Made by a program: the position numbers and the translations under genes. 64,000 bases of DNA, taken from Yponomeuta sedellus. Lineage: Eukaryota; Arthropoda; Insecta; Lepidoptera; Yponomeutidae. Under the pieces are notes generated by a model. The model ran no database searches. It had not been told where the DNA came from and saw nothing but the letters and a program-made list of their open reading frames with translations. The DNA lies in the NCBI GenBank assembly GCA_934045075.1, contig OW203722.1, positions 12,489,396-12,553,395 of the forward strand, in the 5' to 3' direction. Position 1 is the stretch's first letter. Each line of letters starts with the position of its first letter. Shown in pieces: positions 34,345-46,700 of this stretch.

Positions 34345-36331
34345 CCCTTCAGTTACTCATGCATCCATCCGGAAATATCACTTCGTGTCCTTAGAATAAA
34401 GCATAAATCCTACAGTAAGAAATGCGCTAACTATATAGGAACACTAAAACGCCGTGAGGCAACGCCGCGGTATAATGCGGCTATAATAACTCATGGTACC
34501 TACTGCAGATTTCCGGGTGTATCTCACTACTTCTATTAAGTATTTCAATTGATAGAAATACGGGAACAGATTCTCTGACTATTTCCATTATGAAATAATT
34601 GGATATAATTTAAAAAAAAAGGAAAATCTCCAAGGAAATAGTGAGATGTCCCCCCCCAGATGTCCTTGGATTAAGACCTACAAGATACTCCTCCATGATA
34701 ATTTCTACAGAGCGGTCGTAGCTGAAGGTATTTCAAACCGTCCATCCATCCGCAATTGTAATCACATGCCCTTCACCGAAATGGTCCTTTAAGTCCTCGG
34801 AATAAAGTCTAAGGTCTACTTCTGAAAGAAACGTTCAACAGCGCTGTTGCTGGCGAAGCGAATTTAGAGAATCAAGCATCCACAGTTGCTATGTCACACC
34901 ACTGCCCATGTAGTGATTTGTGTTTCTAGCATAATTTGGGTTTATGCAAGAAAAACTCCACAGGATTCAGAGAGGACTTTGAGGTAACCGACAATGTTTA
35001 AATGCTTCCAACAATGTGGAAGTCCTGAAGCGTAATTTTACGCACTTCATACGCGATTAATTTCTGATCTTTTTTTATTCTATTGTAAAAGTTTATACAG
35101 CAGTATGTTATAGGATATGTTCGATTGTTTACTATTGATTAATAGAATATTTTTGAATTACTTCCAATGTTGTTTTATTCCGTTACTTATTAAGTAAAAT
35201 GTAATTATTGCTTTTAGTCAAAATAAAAAAAATACACTAACGGTCTAATTTATAAATCACGTTTCCTCAAAAACACTCTAAACGCTGATTAAAATAATTT
35301 CAGCAAAAAGATGTCTCTAAAGAGTGTTCTAGAAGAATATTGTTTTACTAATAAGGTCGTAAGATATTTATGGAAATTTCCGCGCGTCGATCTAAGCAAC
35401 TGAGATACTGAACAAGCTTAAATAAATCTCACAATAGTTTGATAAAACCATTACCAGATTTGAGAAGTGGGTATGATGCAATCCCAATGATCTGAGGATC
35501 CCATATATAAAAGCTTAAAAATGTTGACATTGTGGTCCCAATTGTATGGAAGTACTGAAAAGGTGCGATAGTAGCAAAGTATTTATACTATTATAGTAGG
35601 CATCCTGCTATCAAATCGTCTTTACTGAATGCTTATTTTAATCAGACTTCAAAAAAGGAGGAGGTTGTAAATTTGACGCGTACCTATACTACTTTTTTTT
35701 ACTTATTTATTAATACTTTACTGCACAATAAATCGTACAATACGGTGAACTTAATGCCTTATAAGCATTTTCTATCAGTCAACCGCAGGATAAGCTTATA
35801 AGCATAACTTCGTCAAATGTTAACAGTTTTTTTTTTTTTATTCGACTCGGTTTATTTTTTATTTTAATTATATAAATGTACCTACCTGAACCAAATCGCA
35901 GTCCAATTATATAAACGATCTCAGCTTTTGAAACTTTAAATTACTAATTTGTCGTAGTTTCTGTTAGCGGGTATTTAGGATTGCATAACTCTGAAGAAAA
36001 AAAAAACATACCTACCTCTTATTGGATCGGCGTTAACTACGTAGTCATTGGTATTGTATTACCGAATTTCATAAAATAAACCCATAATCCGCTATGTGAC
36101 TCACTTTTCAAGTAAGTCTTAAATTGTAAAGATCTCTTCCATTAGACCAAAAAATATTTTAGTATATTTTTTGAGGACCTAAAAGCAACAAAAAAATATA
36201 TTTTAAAGCTTTGCTTAAACCCGCTCAGCCATTTTGTCTATGGTTTGAAGACCTGAAGACTTGTAGACAAAGTTTGACATTCAACATCTGTAAGTGATTT
36301 GTGAGCATAGTGAAATAACAACAAAGCAACC
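34345..36331. other. Intergenic region downstream of gene B
   Basis: No gene is supported. A short inverted pair at about 35240-35362 (outer text ACGGTCTAATTTATAAATCA against TACGACCTTATTAGTAAAAC) looks like a roughly 120-bp MITE. The rest is AT-rich single-copy-looking sequence. Confidence 0.45.
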
Positions 36332-36544
36332 ATGATTTCATCGCATTTACATGCAAAATATAGCAATTATCATTATTGCATTGTCCGAGAATGCAAAAAC
36401 ATGTCAATAAAGACCCCTGGAAAGTTGTGGATTAGTGTACCCAGTGAAATAAACATACCAAAAAATTGGCTCAAACTTGCCAAAAGAGACCCCGATACTT
36501 TAGCAACTGAAACTCGGGTGTATTTATGTGAAGATCACTTTGAT
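36332..36544 (+). pseudogene. Isolated THAP-domain exon (71 aa)
   Basis: The exon encodes a nearly complete THAP zinc finger: YCIVREC (C-x4-C), an internal KNWLKLAKRD and the closing CEDHF (C-x2-H). It ends at a canonical donor, GAT|GTAAGT, at 36545. THAP domains bind DNA in P-element transposases and in genes derived from them. No following exon was found in the next kilobase, so this may be a transposon remnant or the first exon of a gene with a distant second exon. Confidence 0.6.
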
Positions 36545-37309
36545 GTAAGTCCTATAATAGTCAATGTCCACTGGGTCTGGCTAACAGATGTTTGTTTACA
36601 ATTTTTTTTAATGGTGCTTTCAATATGGCGGATAGCGTTTTCACCGTTCCAAATTAAAAGCGGAAATAGTTATTTGTTCAACTAGAGAGGAAAGTTGGTT
36701 TTCCAAGCGAGTGCTAATTTTGAATCCCGAGTAAGCGAAGGATTCTAATAATTGAATCACGAGCGTTAGCGAGTGATTCTACATTAGAATCCTGAGCGTC
36801 GCGAGGGATTCTAAGGTACGAGATGGAAATAACTTTTCTCTCGCGTGACACATACAACTTTTCACCTCAGCAGCGAGAACATTATTAGAGATAAAAAGAT
36901 ACAATATGAATAAAAATGAAACCACATATATTTGCAAACAATAAGTACCTATCTACTAAAATTTAAAATTGCAGTTATTAAAAGTTACATTTTGAAAATT
37001 TATAGTTTTATTAGGAAGTGATACCGTGGAGTTTGCGATTTGAGTTTGACTCGAGTTCGTTTCTATTTGTTTATTGGACTGTTAAAACTGTTTTTATACG
37101 GATTTATGCTCGTTTATTACATTTTTACAATTTTCCAACGTTTCGGCACTTTTTCAGGTGCCGTGGTCCCGGATGACTGATGGATGATGATTTATTGGAC
37201 TGTGACGAGACAATACTATTAGTAAACGTTGGCGACTTGGTGCGGCTTCTTACCGAATTTTCTATGATATTTGTGTCTTTGGAAGTAGAGGGGCGTGGGT
37301 GTGCATAAG
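36545..37309. other. Region between the THAP exon and the recombinase remnant, with hairpins
   Basis: Three short palindromes lie in a row at about 36722-36812, each with its own arms: GAATCC/GGATTC, GAATCAC/GTGATTC and TTAGAATCC/GGATTCTAA. Their tips are CGAG...GCGA-like. Near 37130-37190, CGTTTCGGCACTTTTTCAGG resembles a Penelope-like terminal repeat fragment. No coding region is supported. Confidence 0.45.
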
Positions 37310-38437
37310 GATCAGGTTTAAAGTTTATGCTTTGTATTATGCGTTTACAGGTTTTAGACTTATTTTCGATCGAATCTTCAATATATCCTTCCGCGACCGT
37401 GTTTGACTTCTAGCCGCCATGACGTTTTAATGTTGTGAGGTTGTCTCCTGAATCAGCCAAAAGCGTGGCCGAAGTTCGCCTAAAGCAATGTCCAGTGTAA
37501 AGGTGAGGCTCTTGTAATTTAAAAAAGTGGCTATTCGTTGTGGTGTCCCGCCTATTTTATTAATTCCTATAGGCTGTCTTGAACACTTGTCATTACGAAA
37601 CTGCAAGAAAAATCGATCTGTTTTCGTATTATCAGGTCGTAATGCCTGATATTTCTCGACAATTTTCACATATTCGTCGCGAATAACAAAGGAACTGTCA
37701 ATGTTTGTCTTTGTGTTGGGTAGGTTGACTAATAGCAGTTCGTCAGAATGTTTTTCGATGGCATTAACAGATTTAACAGTTCGTTCGAGCGGCATGCTCC
37801 ATTTATTCCAATAATAAAAATATTATAAAAATGTAATAAAAATATTATATAAGTAAAATGTTAGTAATTAAAATGTATAACAAACAAAACGTAGTATTTA
37901 CCGACTTTCTTTACATAAGTAACTCGTATTTTAGTAAATATTAGCGAAAATGGTTAGCGTACGTGCACATATAAGTATTACTAATTAAGTATAGACATAT
38001 AGGTGGTTACTTACTTTTGCAGCGAGAAAATTGCAGTCCGGAGCTTCATTAAGAAATTTTTCAATATTAGGGATTGAAAAAATTTTGGACTTTTTAGATT
38101 TGTGTCCTACTGACTTTCTTTTCAAAAATGCAATAAGTTTGGGATAAGTTACAATATGAACATTATGTTTTGTCTTTATTGTAGCTTTCAACATCGAATA
38201 AATACTCCACATTGTATGTGATTGTTTCGTTTGTGATAATTCTATGAAGTACGACAATAATACATTCTCCGAGAAAGTGTTCGCGCCCTTTTCAAGTCTC
38301 CATTTATTGAAAACATCATAGGTTTTCAGATATCTATCACATGATTTCTGAGAATGAAAACTGAATTCAGCATTCAAAACTTGTTGTTTTAATTCTTCAG
38401 GTGTTAAATTGCTGTTTTCGTCACTAGACTCACTCAT
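37310..38437 (-). pseudogene. Broken tyrosine recombinase (Crypton-like)
   Basis: Exon 1 (38437-38015, 141 aa, donor GTAAGT) has the N-terminal core-binding region with text such as ENVLLSYFIELSQ, WSIYSMLKATI and KLIAFLKRKS. The second part (37795 to about 37310) holds DRFFLQF, then GHCFRRTSATLL and LKRHGG, and finally EGYIEDS with the likely catalytic tyrosine. A frameshift lies in a T-run near 37505, and the codon after HGG is TAG where a tryptophan is expected. The middle segment that should carry the first catalytic arginine was not found. I recognise the family from uncharacterised insect recombinase-like genes. This copy cannot make an active enzyme. Confidence 0.7.
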
Positions 38438-39256
38438 ATTTTATGAATTTGTGATATGCAAGCAACACTAATTGTAAATAGTTACCTACCGAAAAACAAA
38501 AGAAGAAGAAATAATATTGATTTCTGTTTCCCGCTATTTTTCCCTCACTCTCGCAGGGAAAACGCGTTTCCCTCACTCTTATTAAGCAGTAAACCCAGTA
38601 TGTTTGAGCTGCTAAAGTGAAAATATGTTTTCACACCTCCTGCTCGACAATGCCTTATTACGTACCGTCAAATATCATCGTAAAGCAAAGCCTTGTCTCT
38701 CGAGGGCAATAATAATGAAGAATTCCCTAGGGAATAAAGTGATTGAATTTAGAATGTCAAAATTCGCATGAAAACTATGAAGAAGCCCCGCATTGCAATT
38801 CGAAATTCGAATTGTTGTTCGACTTATGCAGCCCTGTCTTTTTATTGTCTCCCAGATGGTGTGAAAAGTAGAGTATTCACCTCTGGAATAAAACATGTCT
38901 TAGTCTCGGGCGGTATGAACCCCTGGCTTCACTCAGGACTCTACATAACTCCCTCGCTTCGCTCATGAGTTAAAATTTAACTCCCTCGCTGCGCTCGGGA
39001 GTTAACTCGGAGTCCTTCGCTCCGCTCAGGGTTCAATATACCGCCCATAACGTAATACATGGTTTTATTCCCTTAATGCATTATCTACTATTTTAATTTG
39101 AAAAGGTGATTGGCAGGTTTCAGTGGAAGTCTAGTAGGTACACCTACAAATATTCGCGTTGAAACATGAAATATTTACATTTAATAGATCGTTGTATAAG
39201 AATTTGTAGTGTTAATTTTCTTTTTTTTATAAAGTTGGAAGTCATGAGTAAAGTTT
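38438..39256. repeat. Nested hairpin element and flank
   Basis: The section 38888-39069 can fold as a whole: GGAATAAAACATG and GGGCGGTAT on the left meet ATACCGCCC and ATGGTTTTATTCC on the right. Inside are smaller palindromes such as AACTCCCTCGCTGCGCTCGG with GAGTT closing. The tips resemble those at 36722-36812. The rest of the interval has no supported gene. Confidence 0.55.
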
Positions 39257-39261
39257 GTTTT

Positions 39262-40995
39262 ACACTATTTTTATTTTTAATGCACTAACCCGTGCTAAGG
39301 AACAAATTTAAAAACCTATTTAGAGGCTAAAAATTTCACCCATGCCGGGATCCGAACCCGCAACCTCTGGCTATCCGTACCAGCGCTCTACCAATTGAGC
39401 CAATGGGCGACTCACGACATCAGTGAAATTTCGAACCTCTTTACAATATTCTCTGTATTACGTACAGGCAGCGACATCTGACTTAAGCAAATTGCATTAC
39501 TTACAGCCCCGACTACCTACTTTGCAGTTAGGTTTTAACATCGGAACGATATCACTGTACCCACATGATTACACTATTTTTATTTTTAATGCACTAACCC
39601 GTGCTAAGGAACAAATTTAAAAACCTATTTAGAGGCTAAAAATTTCACCCATGCCGGGATTCGAACCCGCAACCTCTGGCTATCCGTACCAGCGCTCTAC
39701 CAATTGAGCCAATGGGTGACTCACGACATCAGTGAAATTTCGAACCTCTTTACAATATTCTCTGTATTACGTACAGGCAGCGACATCTGACTTAAGCAAA
39801 TTGCATTACTTACAGCCCCGACTACCTACTTTGCAGTTAGGTTTTAACATCGGAACGATATCACTGTACCCACATGATTACACTATTTTTATTTTTAATG
39901 CACTAACCCGTGCTAAGGAACAAATTTAAAAACCTATTTAGAGGCTAAAAATTTCACCCATGCCGGGATCCGAACCCGCAACCTCTGGCTATCCGTACCA
40001 GCGCTCTACCAATTGAGCCAATGGGCGACTCACGACATCAGTGAAATTTCGAACCTCTTTACAATATTCTCTGTATTACGTACAGGCAGCGACATCTGAC
40101 TTAAGCAAATTGCATTACTTACAGCCCCGACTACCTACTTTGCAGTTAGGTTTTAACATCGGAACGATATCACTGTACCCACATGATTACACTATTTTAA
40201 TTTTTAATGCACTAACCCGTGCTAAGGAACAAATTTAAAAACCTATTTAGAGGCTAAAAATTTCACTCATGCCGGGATTCGAACCCGCAACCTCTGGCTA
40301 TCCGTACCAGCGCTCTACCAATTGAGCCAATGGGCGACTCACGACATCAGTGAAATTTCGAACCTCTTTACAATATTCTCTGTATTACGTACAGGCAGCG
40401 ACATCTGACTTAAGCAAATTGCATTACTTACAGCCCCGACTACCTACTTTGCAGTTAGGTTTTAACATCGGAACGATATCACTGTACCCACATGATTACA
40501 CTATTTTTATTTTTAATGCACTAACCCGTGCTAAGGAACAAATTTAAAAACCTATTTAGAGGCTAAAAATGCTGATGTCGTGAGTCGCCCATTGGCTCAA
40601 TTGGTAGAGCGCTGGTACGGATAGCCAGAGGTTGCGGGTTCGAATCCCGGCATGGGTGAAATTTTTAGCCTCTAAATAGGTTTTTAAATTTGTTCCTTAG
40701 CACGGGTTAGTGCATTAAAAATAAAAATAGTGTAATCATGTGGGTACAGTGATATCGTTCCGATGTTAAAACCTAACTGCAAAGTAGGTAGTCGGGGCTG
40801 TAAGTAATGCAATTTGCTTAAGTCAGATGTCGCTGCCTGTACGTAATACAGAGAATATTGTAAAGAGGTTCGAAATTTCACTGATGTCGTGAGTCGCCCA
40901 TTGGCTCAATTGGTAGAGCGCTGGTACGGATAGCCAGAGGTTGCGGGTTCGAATCCCGGCATGGGTGAAATTTTTAGCCTCTAAATAGGTTTTTA
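39262..40995. repeat. Tandem array of 309-bp tRNA-like units with internal inversion (array 2)
   Basis: Four minus-strand tRNA-like segments (39337-39409, 39646-39718, 39955-40027, 40264-40336) are spaced exactly 309 bp apart. After a switch at about 40570 there are two plus-strand segments (40586-40658, 40895-40967), also 309 bp apart. Units are nearly identical to each other. They differ from array 1 by small changes (for example an extra T in GTTAGGTTTTAACATC, and GACATC for GGCATC), so each array has been homogenised separately. A and B boxes are intact in all copies. Confidence 0.88.
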
Positions 40996-43737
40996 AAGTT
41001 TGTTTTTTTAAGAAGTTTGGAGGTTATGTTACGACCCCGTTTGCTTGACTGTTAGAGATAAATACCTACACAAATAATTACACAAAATCATTCTAATATA
41101 CACACGTACGTACCTATGTATGTGTATAAATGAACAGTCGGATACAAAAGCAAGTAACATTATTGAACTAAATACTGCCTGCTGCTCACTAGCAACAGCA
41201 GTTTTCTACGTGTGAAGGAAGCCACTTTCTCATGTTCTAGAATACTTTAGAACCATCAGCCATAGTGGGAGTTCTACTACTACATAATTTACTACTTGCA
41301 TATTTCGAATAACAAAAACAACTCTTTCATTAAATGGTGTTTATTGAGACAGATCATAACTACATTTAGTACAGAAACGAATGGATCGCGGCGCTTTTTC
41401 AATCAACTACACTCTTAAAATAACGTCATCCAAGAAGTTAGCTGGTCGCGTCAGTCCCTCATGGCGAGCATAGCCCAGGTACCAGCTTCTCTGCCACGAT
41501 TACCTCATTTACAATAAAAACAAAGTATGTTTTTCCTGAAGAGTGCGGAGACTTTATTTTTGCCCGAAGCAGCGTTGGGTTTATTCCCTGCAATGTGAAA
41601 TGTAAATACCGTGAAATCTGAAATGTTCACCTACATAAGAACGTGCCTGCTTCTCACCTCAACGATGTTGAGATGAGAACCTCAAACTTAACTCAACGTC
41701 GTTGGGAAAATATGTAATACTAATAAATTAGCAAATTTTCAAAGAACACGCGGTACACGACATAAAATAGAGTCTTACGTTTTTTCAAATATGAAATTCA
41801 AATACCCACGGATGTAAATACCCAACTTTTTTTTTTATATTAGGTTTAACGGCTTCAACTGATTTTCACTTTGACATCACAGATTAAAAATAATTATTTG
41901 ACATGACAGTTGTTTTTTTTTTGCTTGAAAGATTTAAAACAATCTATGACGTTCCGTTTCTGTGTTTAAATTGCGTTTTATTTAATTATTTTCTTCTTTT
42001 CTTCCCCCAACTTTAAAAAAATATTTGAAAAACTGATAAAAAAGCCTGTTGCGAAATACTAAAGTTGGGAAAATATAACCCCAAAACATTCTTTTAATAG
42101 GGCGGTACACCAGATGCCGTTTGCCTTTTGCAGCTATGCTACGTACTTACTTAGCCAAGTCAGTATATTTTAGTTCACAGGAAATATTCATTTATCGCGT
42201 CAAATTTGATACGAGTCAAGAAGCGGATTACATATTTCGAAAAATTACAATCTATGAAAATCTCCTGCAGCAAAAGTAACACTAAACCTCTGTTTCTCGT
42301 CCAGTAACAATCTGTTAATCTAAAGTTAACTGCTGTCAATTTATTTTTTCGAATGCACTTTGGCCAACTGACACACGTTAACAGTAGATTAACGGCTTGT
42401 TAATATACCAGAAACCGGGGATTAGATTTTTAAAATAACCAAAGCTAAACTAAACAAACATGTGTAGTTATCCTTTACTCGAAGTAATGGGCAAAGGATT
42501 TCATAGTCTACGCTTAGAGCATTGGTGAATGACAGAATGATTGCCACGTGGAGCATAATGTGGAAGTGGAACAAGAACCTTTCAAACTCTTCAAACCTGT
42601 CTAATCATAATTTGATAAATAATACGGAGGGGTAATTCAGGTGAAGCATCAATGTCAGTAAGTGTCAGAACGTAACTGACGTAATTGTGTTAGAAATACA
42701 TTTAAGTACCTATACAGGTACCTACATTCAAGTCTAATGACTAGGGACGAAGGTCCCAGGCTGGTAATAGCTTGATACCTGTCACGATCCTTACGTACTC
42801 GGTTCTGTGTTTTTTGCGAAGCACTTATTTATTTAGTTCTTCTGGTACACCGTAGATCCTTTAGCAGCCCTGCTACTTAATACTTATTGATAGTTTTATA
42901 GAAAACACTTCGTTGTACGTAAAAATGGAAACTGCACAAATATTTCTTAACTCAAGGGCCTTTTAAGTTATTTGTTGACTTATTTATTTTCATATTATCT
43001 CATTTTCTTACGCGTCAAAGTACCTATCTAGCGACTTTAGTAGAATATTTCGCGTGCCGATCGGACAAACCTTTTGTTTAATTTCAAGGCCATCACTCAA
43101 ATTTACGATTACCCGTGCCTATAGAACTCTATATAAATCCACTGTAGAGTTTATAGAAACTACAATAATAATTTCCGTAAAACACAATGACTACAGGTGA
43201 CCAGTCAAGAACGTCCGAATGTGAAAATACACCTGGACTGGTAAGGTAAGGTGGCCTCCAGCGGGGGTCAAATCCACAACCCCTGGTTTAGAAAAAAGAA
43301 TAAGCAAAATGCTGAGTAAATAAGTAACAGGGATATTTACTAGCTGACACCGCAAACGTCGTCTTGCCAAACTAATTAGCCTAGGACGTATTCTCAGATC
43401 TACCAAATATACACAAAAAATGTAAAAAATTCTGTGAAGCCGTTTCGGAGGAGTTCGATAACAAATAATCAAGATGCAAGATTTTTCTATATTAGATAAA
43501 ATATATTTCTACAAACCGATGTAAATAATCGAGTATAAAACAAGCATAAAATAAAAAAAGCAAAAATTCACCACGTAAAAAAACTAACTTTCAACTCTTG
43601 AAAGTTATCATCTCCCTTGAGCTGACTTGCCAATGTTTGATATGCGATTTTATTTCAGCGCAAACCACTACAGTTCTCAATATATAGTAGTCTGTTTGGG
43701 CTGCAGCTGGGTTGCGGTAGAGAAAAATACTTGGCTA
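40996..43737. other. Intergenic region between array 2 and gene C
   Basis: No gene is supported. A MITE-like element at about 42287-42420 has inverted arms of about 50 bp (CCTCTGTTTCTCGTCCAGTA against CCCCGGTTTCTGGTATATTA). A dispersed repeat at about 43330-43490 (TACTAGCTGACACCGCAAAC...GCCGTTTCGGAGGAG) is shared, inverted, with about 59130-59290. A SINE-like piece may lie at 43230-43285. Confidence 0.45.
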
Positions 43738-46700
43738 TTATGCCCTCCTGTGTCGAGTCTTTTGGGACAGGCGCGCGTGCCGACTCAGCCATTTCTGGCG
43801 CTGCTCGTGGAGCCAGGCGTTTCGCGAGTGCGGGAGTTTCTTCTGGGGGAATGTTTCCGGCAAACTGCGAAGTTTAAAGTCAATCGAGTGGTTGTAATGA
43901 CTAGGGGTAGGATTAGGGGTTCGTGTGTAACGATTCGCCCAGGCCTGTCTATCGTGTAATTGTCGGAGAGGATGCGGCGAAGATGCCACGTTTTGTATAG
44001 AGGTTCACGTCCTCCTCAAGTTGAAAAGGATAAAGAAGTTACCATCTGTGTTAATGCTACAAAATACTTTTCCGGGTATATCAAAACGCTTATCTTCTTT
44101 GCCAATACCACAGCTTAGCGTACGTTATTACTACGCTAAGCTGTGGTGCACAAAATCGACCATTTGAACCCATTTTAATAAGATAAGTTTAGCTGCATTC
44201 ATACGTTACCTTATCACTTCATGAACGCTCTTTGGTGGCAAAACTATACTTTTGTAAACCGTTCTTTGCTGAAATTTTGATGAGTTACTTTTTGTTACTG
44301 ACAGTGACCGCGATACTTGAGATGTTCTGGATCTGAAAATATTAATTTGTAGGTAACCGAGGCTCTGTAATGGCTGAAATAGTCAACCCTTTCATTCGTA
44401 CAGTTTTCAGGAAGATAATTCTAATATTTACACAATGAATTTCGTCTCTTACTTCTTAGAAACAATAAAAGTAACTATTTGCCATGTTTATGGGCCAGAG
44501 TGCTGTTTCTTAGAATTTCTCGTCGTTACTGAAGTATTTAGTAATTCTTAATTCAGAAACTGGCTCTAAGCGTGAAGAAATAGGATACTAGTTTAGCTAT
44601 ATGGATTATGCAATGCAACACTGATTTTATTGTGCCATGCACGTGTTGAAGACTGTAGAAGTTTCATGTTTTTTGTACTTTGTGTTTAGCCTACAGGAAC
44701 AAAGAATGATTTTAAAGCATTGGTTCAGGAGAGAGTCGGGATTCGCTCGAGAAAGGAAGGCGGCGATTCGACCGAAAGAGTTTAGGATCGCGCACGTTAG
44801 ATCGACTTACCAAAGTCCCTACTTTGTAAACTGCAGTACACTAGAGCCACATCGTCGTCGGTGTGTGGTAGCGTTTGTTACACGTACCTACCTACCTAGT
44901 ACGTATGTAATAGGTTGTGCATTTGAATTCAAAGATTATTTCTTCTGAAAGTCATTTTTTAGAATGTGACATTCAGGGGACGTAAATTATTCAACATCAG
45001 TGAAGTTTTAAATTTTATACCTACCTATTATTATAATATATAATATACATAATATATTATATATTATAATAATAGGTATACAATTTAATAGATGGCAAAA
45101 ATATATTATATTTTTGCCATCTTAACCCGCCAACTAACAATTTACAGTATTTATTTCTGTTATGTTCTAAGCTTCTAGCTTGAGAAGATCTACGGAGGAC
45201 CGATGAAGGCGGACTTCTAAACGGTTATCCAGTTTAAGTTTCCTAACGTTCATTGAAAGGTAAACACGTACTATGCAACATTTTATTAGTTAATTATAAA
45301 CTAAGGAAATATTTTGTGTTTTTCATTAAATATGAAAAATTACATCAGTCACTTGGCCCCTGGAGTCAACTCGTTTGAGTTAATTTTCTATGACATTTTT
45401 GCAAAAGTGTAACAAACAATTAAACCTATCGAGAGTATGGGCATAATCCAGACCCATGAACTGAAGGAGCTTTACCGTGACACCGATGGCGTTGAGGCGC
45501 GGCTCGTCGTACGTTTGATTACCCGTAGCATAATGTCGAAGCCAGCTCGTGGTAGACCGAGGATGCCGACGGACACGTTCAGCTCCTGAAGCTGTGGCTC
45601 TGGTGCCACAAGTGCTCGCTCCATATAAAGAAGGCGCTCGGACAAGCTGGAAGCAATGTCTTGAAATTTACTTTGTTTTTTCTGCCGCATTAACCTAAAT
45701 AAGGTACGGGCCATAAGGATGGAAGTAGAACGTTGGGGCAACGTCGGGATGTAGATGCAACGCTTGGGGCTCCCCCCATTTCGCGTCAGTTAATTCTGTA
45801 TGAAAGCTAATTAAATAAAAATGACGACGCTCTGTCTTTGATTATTGAGATTTAGGTATGTTGTTCACAACAAAAACACCATTTAGAAGAAGATAATATC
45901 ACATATATTATGTACAGGCGATGTGCTTGAGTTAAAGCCGTTGTACCCACTGGTTTCGGCCGGTCGCTGGATACTTGATTTTCCCAAGCCCAAACTTCTG
46001 ATAATTTGTATGCTCTTTGGATAGAAGTTCGTCCAGTAGCGGCGACTGTATGTTGTACTTAGGACGTCTGGTACTTGTACCTCCAAAAAGCACATGGCGC
46101 CGTCTCGGAGTCATCTCTGCGATGTAGTCCGTCTTCAACTTACGCTCCAAGGAATTGTATACCTCAGACTTAAAAAGGCGATGAACTTCCGTTTCTGAAT
46201 TTACAAACAATAGCTTTAGTAGATTCAATTGGTGAATTCGTCTGTAAACTCAGTTTGTCCAGAAAATTAAATTCTGCTCCTATTAATGTAAAAGTTTGTG
46301 AAGATATTTGGATGTTTGTTACTCAATGAGGCAATGACGTAATAACAAAGTTACATGAAACTTAGAATACAGATAGATAAAGATCTCAATTGAGACGTGG
46401 AATACTTGATATTCTAGCAATGTTTTCCCGTGGGATAATATTTTATTGTTACCGTAACCTTTTTTTACTATTTATTTATATTTAGTAATGGCGTTTCTAT
46501 GATGAAGAGAATTGTATAAATGGATTCTGTGGCGGTACGAAATTCGCCGGGACAGCTATAAGTAATAAATAAATAACTTCCACACAACACAATCGCTTGT
46601 CCTAGTCCCAAACTAGGATACCCTCTGCTATGGCAACCAGGAAAGGACACAATTCCCGTACAAACTTAGTTTGGTTTTTAATTTACAAATGACAGGTTGA

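Noticed and set aside
24085..40881. Repeated 65-66-codon ORF beginning MKFRTSLQYS in the tandem units
   Set aside because: The frame is carried by each satellite unit, overlaps the tRNA-like flank and shows no gene signals. Its conservation follows from unit homogenisation.
43627..43959. 110-codon plus-strand ORF
   Set aside because: It is antisense to the last exon of gene C, which matches paralogs A and B in sequence and phase.
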